A stretch of 64,000 nucleotides of DNA from Planctomycetota bacterium (GCA_021781415.1 JAJXWW010000163.1:1-64000), one strand, 5' to 3'; counted from the stretch's first letter, positions 40,683 through 50,835 are shown. Translations and numbers: made by a program. Notes: a model not told the origin generated them from the letters alone.

Positions 40683-42913
40683 TCGACCTTCCCAACGCGA
40701 AATCCGTACTAGCCTCGACCGAAGAGCGCGATCCGCTCGATTTGGTGGCCGAGGAGTTCGCCGAGCGCTGCCGCGTCGGAGAAGCCCCTTCGTTGAACGA
40801 GTATCTGACGCGCTATCCTCAATGGGCCGAAGAACTGCGCGAACTGTTGCCGGCCGCGGCCATGATGGAGGAACTCCGTCGCCACAAGCGCGGAACCCGC
40901 GCCCTCGCCGACTGCGAAGCCATCCAGCACCTCGGCGATTATCGCATTGTCCGCGAGATTGGCCGAGGCGGCATGGGCATCGTCTACGAGGCCGTGCAGG
41001 AATCGCTGGGTCGGCACGTCGCCTTGAAAGTGTTGCCGCGCCATTCGCTGCTCGATCCGAAAAAGCTGGCCCGCTTTCAACTGGAATCGCAAGCCGCCGC
41101 CGCCCTGCATCACAGCAATATCGTCCCCGTCTTTGGCGTGGGCGAACACGAGGGCTTGCACTACTACGTCATGCAGCTCATCCCCGGTCAGGGGTTGCAC
41201 GAGGTTCTCGCGCGTCTGCGGCAAGGGGAGTCGTGGACGACGATTCTCGGTCGGGATAAAGAAGTCAATCCCGATCTGGAATGGCGCGAGATCGTTCGCC
41301 TGGGCATTCAAGCCGCCGACGCGCTCGACTATGCCCACAAACACGGAACCCTGCACCGCGACGTGAAACCGGCCAACATTTTGCTCGATTCGCAGGGGAC
41401 GGTTTGGCTTACCGATTTTGGCCTGGCCAAACTGATGGAACAGAACAATCTCACCAGCACCGGCGATCTGGTGGGCACGCTGCAATACCTCGCGCCGGAG
41501 AGCCTGCACGGTCAATCCGACGCCCGCAGCGACGTTTACAGTTTGGGGCTAACCCTGTACGAACTGCTGACGCGCACCCCACCTTTCCCCGAATCGAATC
41601 CCGCGCGGCTTCTGCAACAGGTAAGCAACAACGAACCCATTCGCCCGCGCAAGCTCAAGCCCGCTCTGCCGCGCGATCTGGAAACGATCTTGCTCAAGGC
41701 CATTGCGCGCGAGCCGGCGCGGCGCTATCAATCGGCCGGAGTATTCGCCGACGATCTACGCTGTTTCCTGGACGATCGACCGATCCGAGCGCGGCGCATC
41801 AGCGCGGCGGAGCAATTGCTGCGCTGGTATCGTCACAATCGCATGGTCGCCGCCTTGTTGGCCGCGTTGGTGGTTGTGTTTCTGACCGGCTTTGGCGGAG
41901 TCATCTGGAAATGGCGCGAGGCCGAGAGCGCCCTGAAACGCGAGGCCGAACAACACGAATTGGCCGAGAAGGCGACCGAGCGGGCCGAGAGCAACGTCAA
42001 GATGTCGCTGCAAGCGCTCGAGGGCATCTTCAACGATTTGGCGGCTCGGGAATCGGGACCGCATTTTGCGCCGATGCCGCCGCGACCGCTGCGCGAGACG
42101 GAGCAAGAGGCCTCGCTCCTGCAACACATGCTGCAATTCTACGACGATTTCGCCAAAGAAAACGAGACGAACGCGCGCGTGCGGATCGAGGCGGCCAAGG
42201 CTCATCGCCGGGTCGGCGACATCCACGCACAGCGAGACGATCGCGCCAAAGCGACGGCATCCTACGCGCGCGCGACCATCATGCTCGAACAACTCGTCGA
42301 ATCGGTTCCCTCCGACCGCATTGCTCGCTGCGAGTTGGCTGAGACGCTCACCCGTTTCGATCCGCGCAATCCGCCTTCCGATGCCGAGACTCGGTGCAAT
42401 CGCGCGCTTTCCCTTCTGGAGCCGACCGAGGATGAAGAATCGCCGATCTCGCCTCGCTTTGCCCGCTTGAAGCAACGCATTCACGCCCATCTGGGTGGCA
42501 TTCTGGAAGCCCAAAATCGTCTCGATGAGGCCGAGAAATCGTATCGAACGGCGATCGCGCTGATGAAGTCGATGGGCCGGCGCGAGTTGCAGACTCCGTG
42601 GGTCATGCCGGAATTGGCTCGATTGCGCGAACGATCCGCCAAGCTATTGATCGAGCAAAAGAAAACGACCGAGGCCCATCGCGTCGCCGAGGACTGGTTC
42701 GCCGACTTGCAAAGATACGCGCGCTTCGGCCCTCCGTTCGCGGGGAAGAAGCATCCCATTTCGGGGCAATACAAAGAGCTGAGCGACATCTTCAAGCGTC
42801 TGGGCGATCCAATCCTCGCCGAACAAGTCGAAGCCGCTGAGAAAAAGCTGCGCCCCGGTCCTCCCCCTCGCCGCGGCCCCGACAAACGCGAACCCCCGTC
42901 GCCACCCTTCTGA
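40679..42913 (+). CDS. Serine/threonine protein kinase, single TM helix, TPR-like C-terminus
   Basis: IGRGGMGIVYEAVQ; HRDVKPANILLDSQG; DFGLAKLMEQ; TM helix MVAALLAALVVVFLTGFGGVIW. Overlaps the sigma factor by 4 nt (ATGA). Confidence 0.93.
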   Translation: MIDLPNAKSVLASTEERDPLDLVAEEFAERCRVGEAPSLNEYLTRYPQWAEELRELLPAAAMMEELRRHKRGTRALADCEAIQHLGDYRIVREIGRGGMGIVYEAVQESLGRHVALKVLPRHSLLDPKKLARFQLESQAAAALHHSNIVPVFGVGEHEGLHYYVMQLIPGQGLHEVLARLRQGESWTTILGRDKEVNPDLEWREIVRLGIQAADALDYAHKHGTLHRDVKPANILLDSQGTVWLTDFGLAKLMEQNNLTSTGDLVGTLQYLAPESLHGQSDARSDVYSLGLTLYELLTRTPPFPESNPARLLQQVSNNEPIRPRKLKPALPRDLETILLKAIAREPARRYQSAGVFADDLRCFLDDRPIRARRISAAEQLLRWYRHNRMVAALLAALVVVFLTGFGGVIWKWREAESALKREAEQHELAEKATERAESNVKMSLQALEGIFNDLAARESGPHFAPMPPRPLRETEQEASLLQHMLQFYDDFAKENETNARVRIEAAKAHRRVGDIHAQRDDRAKATASYARATIMLEQLVESVPSDRIARCELAETLTRFDPRNPPSDAETRCNRALSLLEPTEDEESPISPRFARLKQRIHAHLGGILEAQNRLDEAEKSYRTAIALMKSMGRRELQTPWVMPELARLRERSAKLLIEQKKTTEAHRVAEDWFADLQRYARFGPPFAGKKHPISGQYKELSDIFKRLGDPILAEQVEAAEKKLRPGPPPRRGPDKREPPSPPF

Positions 42914-43207
42914 CCTCATCTGACATCATTCCCTCGCTCCGCGAGTAAACGCACATCCCTTTGGCTTGCTCCATTTTTATGTACCACGCGCAATGAGAGA
43001 CACTCCGCACAGCCCCCTCGCTCCTTTGAGTACAGGGGAGAGGGAGTGGCTCTGTACGGTTAACCGCTCTACAGTTCTTGCTCGCTTCAGCGATCTGTGT
43101 TACAACACAAGAGATAAACGCGCGACTTCGAACGGCACCCAAGGTTTAAGTTCCGCGATCGTTCTCAAGGGTACGAGGTAGCGAGCAGGGATAATCACGG
43201 CGCGATT

Positions 43208-44959
43208 ATGATACGGGGTCTGCCGATATCTCCGGGAGTGACCGTGGCCCATGCCTTCTGCTTGGACCATGGCTTGCTGCCGAAAGAGTCTCTCTCCTTG
43301 GACGCCGCTTCGCTATCGGGTGAAGTCGGTCGTTTCGATCGTGCCTGCGCTGCCGTGTCGCGCGAACTCGACGACGCCATCGACCGCGTCGGCAAGCAAA
43401 TCGGCGAGGAAGAGGCCGCCATCTTCCGGACGCATCGCTTGTTGCTGCGCGATCCCACATTGACCACCCGCGTCAAAACGGCCATTCTGGAGCGCAGGAT
43501 CGATGCGTCCACCGCGCTCCGCGAGATCCTCGAAGAATACAATAAACTCTACGGGCAGATCGCCGATCCCTATTTACAAGAGCGCATGGCCGACTTGCGC
43601 GATGTGATCGGTCGCATTCTGGCACAGCTGACCCGCGAGGTACAAGCACCGATTTTGCATCCCCAAGAGCCGGTGGTACTCGTCGCCGAAGAAATCCTAC
43701 CGTCGCAGGCGTTGACGTTCGATCGCCATCTCGTCGCCGGTATCGTCACCGAGTCGGGTGGGGCGACCGGACATGCGGCCATCTTGGCGCGCGCTCTCGG
43801 CATTCCCGCCGTCTCTGGTCTGCGCGGTCTGCTGCGCGAGGTTCAGACCGGCGATCTGCTCGCCGTCGATGGACGCGAAGGCCACGTCTACGTCAATCCC
43901 GGTCCCGAAGTGGAGACGGCGTATCGCAAGTTGCAGCGCGAGTACGCCGACTTCGCCGGCAAACTGATCGAGAACCGCGATTTGGAGCCGATCACCGCCG
44001 ACGGCATTCGCTTGGAACTGTTGGCCAACGTCAACGGTCCTCTCGACGCGGCAACGGCCGGCTCCGCCGGAGCGACGGGAGTTGGGCTTTATCGTACCGA
44101 GTATCTGTTTTTGACCCATCCCTCGGTGCCCGACGAAGAGGAACAACTTGCCGCCTATCGCGCCGTCGTCGAGGCAGCTCCGAATCGACTCGTCACCATC
44201 CGCACGCTCGACCTCGGCGGCGACAAGCACGTTCCCTATCTCGGCCATCGCCGCGAGGCGAATCCGTTCATGGGCTTTCGCAGCATCCGTCTCAGCAGTG
44301 CCTACCCCGACTTCTTTCAAACGCAGCTGCGCGCTATTTTGCGCGCCGGAGTCCACGGCCAAGTCGGTCTTCTCTTTCCGATGATCTCCACGCTGGAGGA
44401 GGTGCAACGCTTAAAGAAAATCGTCGATCGCACGCGCGTCGCGCTCCATCGGGCCGCCATCCCTTTCAGCGAGGAGATGCCTTTGGGAATCATGTTGGAA
44501 GTGCCCGCAGCCGCTCTGTGCATCGAGGCGCTTCTGGAAGAGGTCGATTTTGTCAGCATCGGCTCCAACGACTTGATTCAATATCTGATGGCTGCCGACC
44601 GCGATAATCCGCACGTCGCCCATTTGTGCGAGCCGTTCAGTCCGGCGTTGATGCAGCTTCTGCATCGCGTCATTCGCGCCTGCAACGAACACGGCAAGCC
44701 CGTGACCCTGTGCGGCGAGATGGCCGGTTGGCCGCGTTGTTTCTTACCGCTGTTCGGCATGGGGCTGCGCCGTCTGAGCATGAGTCCCGCATTCGTGCCG
44801 TCCATAAAGGAAGTGGTGCGGCACACGACGTTAGAACTGGCCGAGCGCGTCGCCAACCGCGTGCTACAAATGCAAACCTACGGCGAGATACGCGGCTATC
44901 TGACGCGCAAAATCCGCGAAGCCTGGCCGCACGTCTCGCTTCTCGATGTCAGCCGATAG
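43208..44959 (+). CDS. ptsI: Phosphoenolpyruvate-protein phosphotransferase (PTS enzyme I)
   Basis: ESGGATGHAAILARALGIPAVSGL; GLYRTEYLFL; FVSIGSNDLIQYLMAADR; VTLCGEMAG. Confidence 0.95.
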   Translation: MIRGLPISPGVTVAHAFCLDHGLLPKESLSLDAASLSGEVGRFDRACAAVSRELDDAIDRVGKQIGEEEAAIFRTHRLLLRDPTLTTRVKTAILERRIDASTALREILEEYNKLYGQIADPYLQERMADLRDVIGRILAQLTREVQAPILHPQEPVVLVAEEILPSQALTFDRHLVAGIVTESGGATGHAAILARALGIPAVSGLRGLLREVQTGDLLAVDGREGHVYVNPGPEVETAYRKLQREYADFAGKLIENRDLEPITADGIRLELLANVNGPLDAATAGSAGATGVGLYRTEYLFLTHPSVPDEEEQLAAYRAVVEAAPNRLVTIRTLDLGGDKHVPYLGHRREANPFMGFRSIRLSSAYPDFFQTQLRAILRAGVHGQVGLLFPMISTLEEVQRLKKIVDRTRVALHRAAIPFSEEMPLGIMLEVPAAALCIEALLEEVDFVSIGSNDLIQYLMAADRDNPHVAHLCEPFSPALMQLLHRVIRACNEHGKPVTLCGEMAGWPRCFLPLFGMGLRRLSMSPAFVPSIKEVVRHTTLELAERVANRVLQMQTYGEIRGYLTRKIREAWPHVSLLDVSR

Positions 44960-44974
44960 ACGATTCTTCCCGCG

Positions 44975-46000
44975 TTACTTCTTGGGCGGAGTGAAGTCGG
45001 CGATCCACAATTGCGAGGGTTGCCGACCGTCGCGCGTCGAGGTCCACATCAACCGTTTGCCGTCGGGACTGAATACCGGCAAGACATCCGCTCCCGGAGC
45101 ATAGGTCAGACGAGCCTTTTTGCCGGTCTCCACATTCATCCAATAGAGATCGTAATTGGGTCTTCCCGCGACTCCGTGATTCGCTCCCGCGTAGACGATG
45201 TGCGTGCCATCCTTGTACCAATAAGGCCCCCAACACACCCAGTTCAGGTCGTCGGTCAGTGCGCGTTCGCCCGTGCCATCGACGTTGATGACATATAACT
45301 GCAAATGGTCTGGCTTCTTTCGATCGCTGCGAAAGATCACACGCTTGCCGTCCGGCGAAAAGAACGGGCCGCCGTTGTAGCAACCCGGCGCGTGCGTCAA
45401 TTGGCGGACATTCTTGCCGTCCCTGTCCATGATGTACAGTTCGAGGTTCTTTTCGCCGCCTCGATTGGAACAGAACACGATGGACTTACCGTCCGGCGAA
45501 TAGCTGCCCTCGGCGTTGTAGCCGGGTTCCGATGTCAGGCGCTTCAAGCCGGAGCCGTCCGGATTGGCCTCGAATATGGACAAGTGCGCATCGAAATCCC
45601 ACTGATAGCGGCGGCGCTTGCCGGACTTGCGATCTTCCTCGCGCCTTCCATATTCCTCGGCATATTGTTTTTTCGCATTCGGATCGAGATGACTGCTGGC
45701 AAAGATTATCTTTTTCCCGTCCGGAGCGAAGTAGGAACAGGTCGTCTTGCCCACGCCCGGACTGACGCGGCGGACGCGCTGGGTTTCGAGATCCATCGTG
45801 AAGATCTGATAAAACGGATTCCCACTGTCCTTTTCTTCCGCCTGAAAGATGATGCTCTTTCCGTCCGGCGAGAAGTAGCCTTCGCCGGCACGGACGAAAT
45901 CCTTGGTCAGCTGGCGAATGTTTTTCAGACAAACGGACTCATCTTTATGCCACTCCGCCGGCTCGGCGGCGAAAAGCGTCAGAAGTAGGCAAATCGACAT
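44975..46000 (-). CDS. TolB-like WD40/PD40 beta-propeller protein
   Basis: Repeated YFSPDGKSIIFQA / YFAPDGKKIIFAS / SYSPDGKSIVFCS / FFSPDGKRVIFRS / VFSPDGKRLMWTS. Confidence 0.88.
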   Translation of the reverse strand: MSICLLLTLFAAEPAEWHKDESVCLKNIRQLTKDFVRAGEGYFSPDGKSIIFQAEEKDSGNPFYQIFTMDLETQRVRRVSPGVGKTTCSYFAPDGKKIIFASSHLDPNAKKQYAEEYGRREEDRKSGKRRRYQWDFDAHLSIFEANPDGSGLKRLTSEPGYNAEGSYSPDGKSIVFCSNRGGEKNLELYIMDRDGKNVRQLTHAPGCYNGGPFFSPDGKRVIFRSDRKKPDHLQLYVINVDGTGERALTDDLNWVCWGPYWYKDGTHIVYAGANHGVAGRPNYDLYWMNVETGKKARLTYAPGADVLPVFSPDGKRLMWTSTRDGRQPSQLWIADFTPPKK

Positions 46001-46241
46001 GGGTATGCTCCTCGACCAAGCGACATAAACGTCAAGCCAAAGCGTCTCCTGACAGTCTACGAGAATCTGGACCATCGAAAGCCCCAAGCGACCAAATCGC
46101 GCGATACCCAATTCGAGAACCGTTCCTCCGCGTCCCTGCAGGGGAACCCATGCAGTTCCTTGACGACAAACACGGTTCGCCGTCATAAGATAAAGATCGA
46201 ATACATTCCGACCTACCGCGATGAGGAACGTGAGTCGTTTC

Positions 46242-47267
46242 ATGCAAGCAATTCAATTGAAGCAACCCGGACATTTCGAGCAGATACGCATCGACGAACC
46301 GAGCAAGCCCGGTCCCGGTGAGGCATTGGTACGAGTGCATCGAATCGGCATCTGCGGCACCGACATTAGCGGCTATCTCGGCAAGATGCCGTTTTACAGC
46401 TATCCGCGCATCCCCGGGCACGAGCTGGGCGTCGAGGTGATGGAAGTTGGCGAGGGCGTGGCCAACGTCAAGGCGGGGATGCGCTGCTCCATCGAGCCGT
46501 ACATGAACTGCCAAGAGTGTTTCGCCTGCCGGCGCGGGCGAGGCAACTGCTGCGAAAAGCTACAAGTGCTGGGCGTTCACACCGACGGGGGAATGCGGCC
46601 CTATTTCCTGGTGCCGGCGCGTAAACTGCATCCATCGAGCAAGCTGACGCTCGACCAACTGGCGCTGGTCGAGACGTTGGGCATCGGTTGTCATGCCGTC
46701 GATCGCGGTCAACCGCAAGCCGATGAGTTCGCCCTCGTCGTCGGCGCGGGGCCTATCGGGTTGTCGGTCATCGAGTTCGTCAAGCTGACCGGCGCGAAGA
46801 TCATCGTTCTCGATCTCAACGAAAAACGCCTCGACTTCTGCAAGCAACAGATGGGCGTACCGTACACCATCCGCTTCCGAGGCGACGGCTCCGAGCTGAA
46901 GGAATTGCAGGACATCACCGAAGGCGCGCTTGCTCCCGTGGTGTTCGACGCGACCGGCAGCGCCAAGTCGATGTGCAATGCGTTCAATTACGTTGCCCAT
47001 ACCGGCCGTCTGGTTTTCGTCGGCATCGTGACCGATGAAATCTCCTTTCCCGATCCGCTATTGCATCGCCGCGAGATGACGGTGTTCGCCTCGCGCAATG
47101 CGCTCCCTCACGATTTTCGCCGTATCATCGGTTTGATCGAGGAAGGCCGTATCGACACCCGACCGTGGATCACGCACCGCACGCCGTTCGCCGACCTCAT
47201 CGGCCATTTTCCCTCCTATACCAAACCGGAGACCGGCGTCATCAAGGCGATGGTCGAAGTCGATTGA
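46242..47267 (+). CDS. Zinc-dependent alcohol/polyol dehydrogenase (MDR family)
   Basis: GICGTDISGYLGK; PGHELGVEV; CSIEPYMNCQECFACRRGRGNCC; VVGAGPIGLSVIEF. Confidence 0.9.
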   Translation: MQAIQLKQPGHFEQIRIDEPSKPGPGEALVRVHRIGICGTDISGYLGKMPFYSYPRIPGHELGVEVMEVGEGVANVKAGMRCSIEPYMNCQECFACRRGRGNCCEKLQVLGVHTDGGMRPYFLVPARKLHPSSKLTLDQLALVETLGIGCHAVDRGQPQADEFALVVGAGPIGLSVIEFVKLTGAKIIVLDLNEKRLDFCKQQMGVPYTIRFRGDGSELKELQDITEGALAPVVFDATGSAKSMCNAFNYVAHTGRLVFVGIVTDEISFPDPLLHRREMTVFASRNALPHDFRRIIGLIEEGRIDTRPWITHRTPFADLIGHFPSYTKPETGVIKAMVEVD

Positions 47268-47281
47268 AAAGAGGCTTACCC

Positions 47282-48097
47282 ATGGTGCGCTCGTGTGTGA
47301 CGATCAGCCTCGTACCCGAGGTGCGCGGTGGTCCTTTTGTTTTCTGGGACGATCTAGCCGAAGGCTGCCGGCAAGCGAAACAACTGGGCTTTGACGCCGT
47401 GGAGATATTTCCACCGTCGCCGTCCGCCGTCGATGTCGCATTGGTGCGGCGTGTGCTCGAGGACAACGGCTTGTCCGTCGCGGCCTTCGGCACCGGCGCG
47501 GGGTGGGTGCTGCAACGACTGTCATTGACCTCCGCCGAGGCCGGCAATCGCGCTGGGGCGCGGCAGTTCATTCGCGGCGTCATCGACTTGGCGGGGCCGT
47601 TTGGCGCGTCGGCCATCATCGGCTCGATGCAGGGACGGTTCGGCGAAGTCGATAAACCGACGGCTCTCGAATATCTCCGCGACGCCCTCAACGATCTCGG
47701 CCAACATGCCGCCCAGTATGGCGTGCCGCTCCTGTACGAACCGCTCAGCCGCTATGAGACGAACCTCGTCAACACCGTTGCCGACGGCGTCGCGCTGCTG
47801 CAAGCGTTGTCCACGCGCAACGTCAAACTGCTGACCGATCTGTTCCACATGAATATCGAAGAGGCGGACCTGGCGGCGGCGCTGCGAAGCGGTGGCGAAC
47901 ACGTCGGCCATGTGCATTTCGTCGATTCCAACCGACGACCCGCGGGTTGTGGGCACATCGACTTCGCGCCGATCGCGGCAGCGCTGCGCGACATCGACTA
48001 TCGGGGCTATCTATCCGCCGAGGCGCTGCCGTATCCCAATCCGATTGAGGCGGCGAAGACAACGATAACGACGTATCGCAAGTATTTCGTGCTGTGA
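47282..48097 (+). CDS. Sugar phosphate isomerase/epimerase (xylose-isomerase-like TIM barrel)
   Basis: CRQAKQLGFDAVEIFPP; LLTDLFHMNIEEADLAAAL; HVHFVDSNRRPAGCGHIDF. Confidence 0.88.
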   Translation: MVRSCVTISLVPEVRGGPFVFWDDLAEGCRQAKQLGFDAVEIFPPSPSAVDVALVRRVLEDNGLSVAAFGTGAGWVLQRLSLTSAEAGNRAGARQFIRGVIDLAGPFGASAIIGSMQGRFGEVDKPTALEYLRDALNDLGQHAAQYGVPLLYEPLSRYETNLVNTVADGVALLQALSTRNVKLLTDLFHMNIEEADLAAALRSGGEHVGHVHFVDSNRRPAGCGHIDFAPIAAALRDIDYRGYLSAEALPYPNPIEAAKTTITTYRKYFVL

Positions 48098-48104
48098 GCA
48101 ACGA

Positions 48105-48253
48105 ATTCTCCCCTCTCCCCCGCTCCGGGGGAGAGGGGTTGGGGGTGAGGGGGCGTCTTCTCTCCCCCAATGCGAGGGAGAGGGGTTGGAGGCGAGGAGA
48201 AAAACAGACCCTCACCCCTGCCCCTCTCCCATGAATACATGGGAGAGGGGGAA
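48105..48253. repeat. GAGAGGGGTTGGGGGTGAGGGG-family repeats
   Basis: ctcccctctcccccgctccgggggagaggggttgggggtgaggggg ... accctcacccctgcccctctcccatgaatacatgggagaggg. Confidence 0.92.
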
Positions 48254-48258
48254 ATAGC

Positions 48259-48708
48259 GTGCTGAAGCATCGGTTGATCCATCCGCAAATCAACGCCATT
48301 CTCGGCCGCGCCGGCCATCACGGAAAAATACTCATCGCCGATGGCAATTATCCGGCTTCGTCGAAAAAGGGGCAGAATGCGGAGGTCATTAGTCTCAATT
48401 TGTCGCCGGGGATCGTTACCTGCTCGCAGGTTCTCACCGCGATTCTGTCGGCCATTCCCATCGAATCGGCCCACACCATGATGTACGAGACCACGGGGCC
48501 CTACGCTCTGACCGAAGATCCGCCGGTGTGGAGCGACTTTCGCAAAATCCTCGCCGCCGCCCAACCCGGCCTACCGCTGCAATTCATCGAGAAATGGGAG
48601 TTTTATAAAGCTGTCGAAACGCCGGATCACATATTAACGGTTCAAACGGCGGACCAACAACGCTTCGCCAACCTCCTGCTGAGCATCGGCGTTCGCATGG
48701 ACGAGTGA
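48259..48708 (+). CDS. RbsD/FucU-family sugar mutarotase
   Basis: LIHPQINAILGRAGHHGKILIADGNYPASSK; GTG start. Confidence 0.9.
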   Translation: MLKHRLIHPQINAILGRAGHHGKILIADGNYPASSKKGQNAEVISLNLSPGIVTCSQVLTAILSAIPIESAHTMMYETTGPYALTEDPPVWSDFRKILAAAQPGLPLQFIEKWEFYKAVETPDHILTVQTADQQRFANLLLSIGVRMDE

Positions 48709-48715
48709 ACAAATC

Positions 48716-49866
48716 GCCTCAAGCAAAGGCGCAAAGAACGCAAAGAGAAGACAAGAGGTAGAACAAGGTTGTGCGTAAAGCTGGAAGGAGATTTATCGAA
48801 TTCTCTCGGCATCACTGGTATATTTTTTCTTTGCGTCCTTTGCGCCTTTGCGTGAGGTTTTTATGAACGAAAGCGCTTCGCCAGACTTCTCCGGAATAGT
48901 AGAATTCGTATGGATATGCGAATAAAGAGCCTCACGCGAAGGCGCAAAGAACGCAAAGAGAAAACAAGAGAATGAATGAGAATGTGCGTAACGCTGCGAG
49001 GGAGATTTGTAAAATTTCCGGGGATAGAGCGCTTCGTCCCTGGTCTCCCTCATGGATGTTTTTCTTTGCGTCCTTTGCGCCTTTGCGTTAGGGTTTTTAT
49101 GAACAAAAACGCTTCGTCAGGCTTCTCCGGAACGTCGATGTTCAGATGAATACTTGAATAAAGAGCCTCATGTGAAGGCGAAAAATCCACGAAGGGAAAA
49201 ACATGACGGAGAATGAAATCGCGCAAATCATCGTGGATACGGCATATAGAATTCACACCACGATTGGGCCAGGATTACTGGAATCGGCCTATGAGGCAAT
49301 TTTTGTTCACGAGCTGCGCAAAAGGGGACTGCGCGTTCAACGTCAAGTTGGAGTCCCTATTATTTATGAAGATGTGGCCATCGAGGAAGGGTTCCGAGCC
49401 GATATGATCGTCGAGGATCTCGTTATTATCGAATTAAAAGCCGTCGAGCGACTCGCTCCAGTCCACAAAAAGCAACTATTGACATACTTGCGCTTAACGA
49501 GGAAGAAACTTGGACTATTAATCAATTTCAACGAAGAGAAAATCAAAGACGGAATTCATCGCGTCGTGAATGGTTTATAAATTCTTCTTCCTTTGCGTTC
49601 TTTGCGCCTTTGCGTGAGGCTTTTTATGAACAGAAGCGTTTCACGAAATATTCTCCGGAACGTCGGTATTCGCATGGATACTTGAATAAAGAGCCTCACG
49701 CAAAGGCGCAAAGAACGCAAAGAGAAGACAAGAGATAGATTGAGATCGTGCGTATCGGTGCGAAGGTGATTTATAAAATTCATCGGGGATCGAGCGCATT
49801 CTTCATGGTCTCCTTCTTGGATGTTTTTCTTTGCGTTCTTTGCGCCTTTGCGTGAGGCTTTTTATG
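48716..49866. repeat. Array of alternating inverted repeats (F1-R1-F2-R2-F3-[GxxExxY]-R3-F4-R4), core AAAGGCGCAAAGAACGCAAAGA
   Basis: F copies about 48716-48757, 48927-48970, 49163-49201 (degenerate), 49691-49734. R copies about 48825-48867, 49059-49104, 49587-49632, 49823-49866. Confidence 0.92.
49203..49580 (+). CDS. GxxExxY protein (PD-(D/E)XK-like family)
   Basis: TIGPGLLESAYEAIFVHELRKRGL (GxxExxY signature); GFRADMIVEDLVIIELKAV; KKQLLTYLRLTRKKLGLLINFN. Confidence 0.93.
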   Translation: MTENEIAQIIVDTAYRIHTTIGPGLLESAYEAIFVHELRKRGLRVQRQVGVPIIYEDVAIEEGFRADMIVEDLVIIELKAVERLAPVHKKQLLTYLRLTRKKLGLLINFNEEKIKDGIHRVVNGL

Positions 49867-50814
49867 GAATATCGCACTCTGGGTCGAACTGGATTAAAGC
49901 TGCCGATACTCAGCTTCGGCGCGTCGTCGCTGGGGCAGGAGTTTCGCGCGGTGGATATCAACGAGGCGTTGCGTGCCGTGCGCGTGGCGCTCGATCTGGG
50001 GATGAACTTTATCGACACTTCGCCCTTTTACGGACGCGGCATGTCCGAAGTGCTGCTCGGCGTGGCACTCCGCGGCGTGCCGCGCGACAGCTACATCCTC
50101 GGCAGCAAACTGGGCCGTTACGATCGGGATCACTTCGATTTCTCGGCCAAGCGCGTCGTCGAGAGCGTCGATGTCAGCCTGCATCGCATGGGGGTCGAAT
50201 ATCTCGACATCATGCTCTGCCACGACATCGAGTTCGTCGATATGGTGCAAATTGTTGAGGAAACGCTGCCGGCTCTGCGCAAGGTACAGCAACAGGGTAA
50301 AGTGCGTTGGGTCGGCATCTCCGGCTATCCCATGAATATCTTTCGCTACGTTCTCGAGCGAACCTCGCTGGACGTAAGCTTGTCGTATAACCATTACACG
50401 CTGCAAAACACCATGCTAGGCGACCTGGTGCCGTATCTGAAATCGAAGGAAGTTGGTATTATGAATGCCGCTCCGTTTTCGGCGCGGTTGCTGACCAACG
50501 CACCGTTGCCGCCTTGGCACAAGGCGACGCCGCTGGTGCGAGCCGCGTGCAAGCAGGCGGCGGAGCATTGCCGGAACAAAGGCGTGGACATCGCGCAATT
50601 GGCGTTGCAGTTTTCGATCCGGCATCCCGATATGACGACGTGCATCACGGGTTCCGCCGATCCAGGCCGCGTGGCACAATGGGTCGAATGGGCGAGCAAG
50701 CCGTTGGATGAAGAGTTGCTGCGTGAAGTACAGGCCATCCTCGAACCGATCCACAATTGGTTTTATGTTGAAGGAAGGCCGGAGAACAACGACGCGCCAA
50801 TTCGCCCTGGATAA
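49864..50814 (+). CDS. Aldo/keto reductase
   Basis: MEYRTLGRTGLKLPILSFGASSLG; NFIDTSPFYGRGMSEVLLG. Start codon lies at the end of repeat copy R4. Confidence 0.92.
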   Translation: MEYRTLGRTGLKLPILSFGASSLGQEFRAVDINEALRAVRVALDLGMNFIDTSPFYGRGMSEVLLGVALRGVPRDSYILGSKLGRYDRDHFDFSAKRVVESVDVSLHRMGVEYLDIMLCHDIEFVDMVQIVEETLPALRKVQQQGKVRWVGISGYPMNIFRYVLERTSLDVSLSYNHYTLQNTMLGDLVPYLKSKEVGIMNAAPFSARLLTNAPLPPWHKATPLVRAACKQAAEHCRNKGVDIAQLALQFSIRHPDMTTCITGSADPGRVAQWVEWASKPLDEELLREVQAILEPIHNWFYVEGRPENNDAPIRPG

Positions 50815-50835
50815 ATCGGAAGCAGAGGGAGAGAA

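Noticed and set aside
49203-49580. Toxin-antitoxin system
   Set aside because: GxxExxY has no partner ORF of typical TA size or motif; the adjacent short frames are repeat-derived.
48716-49866. CRISPR array
   Set aside because: Repeats alternate in orientation, spacers are homologous to each other, spacing is 70-90 nt or a whole gene, and no cas genes are present.
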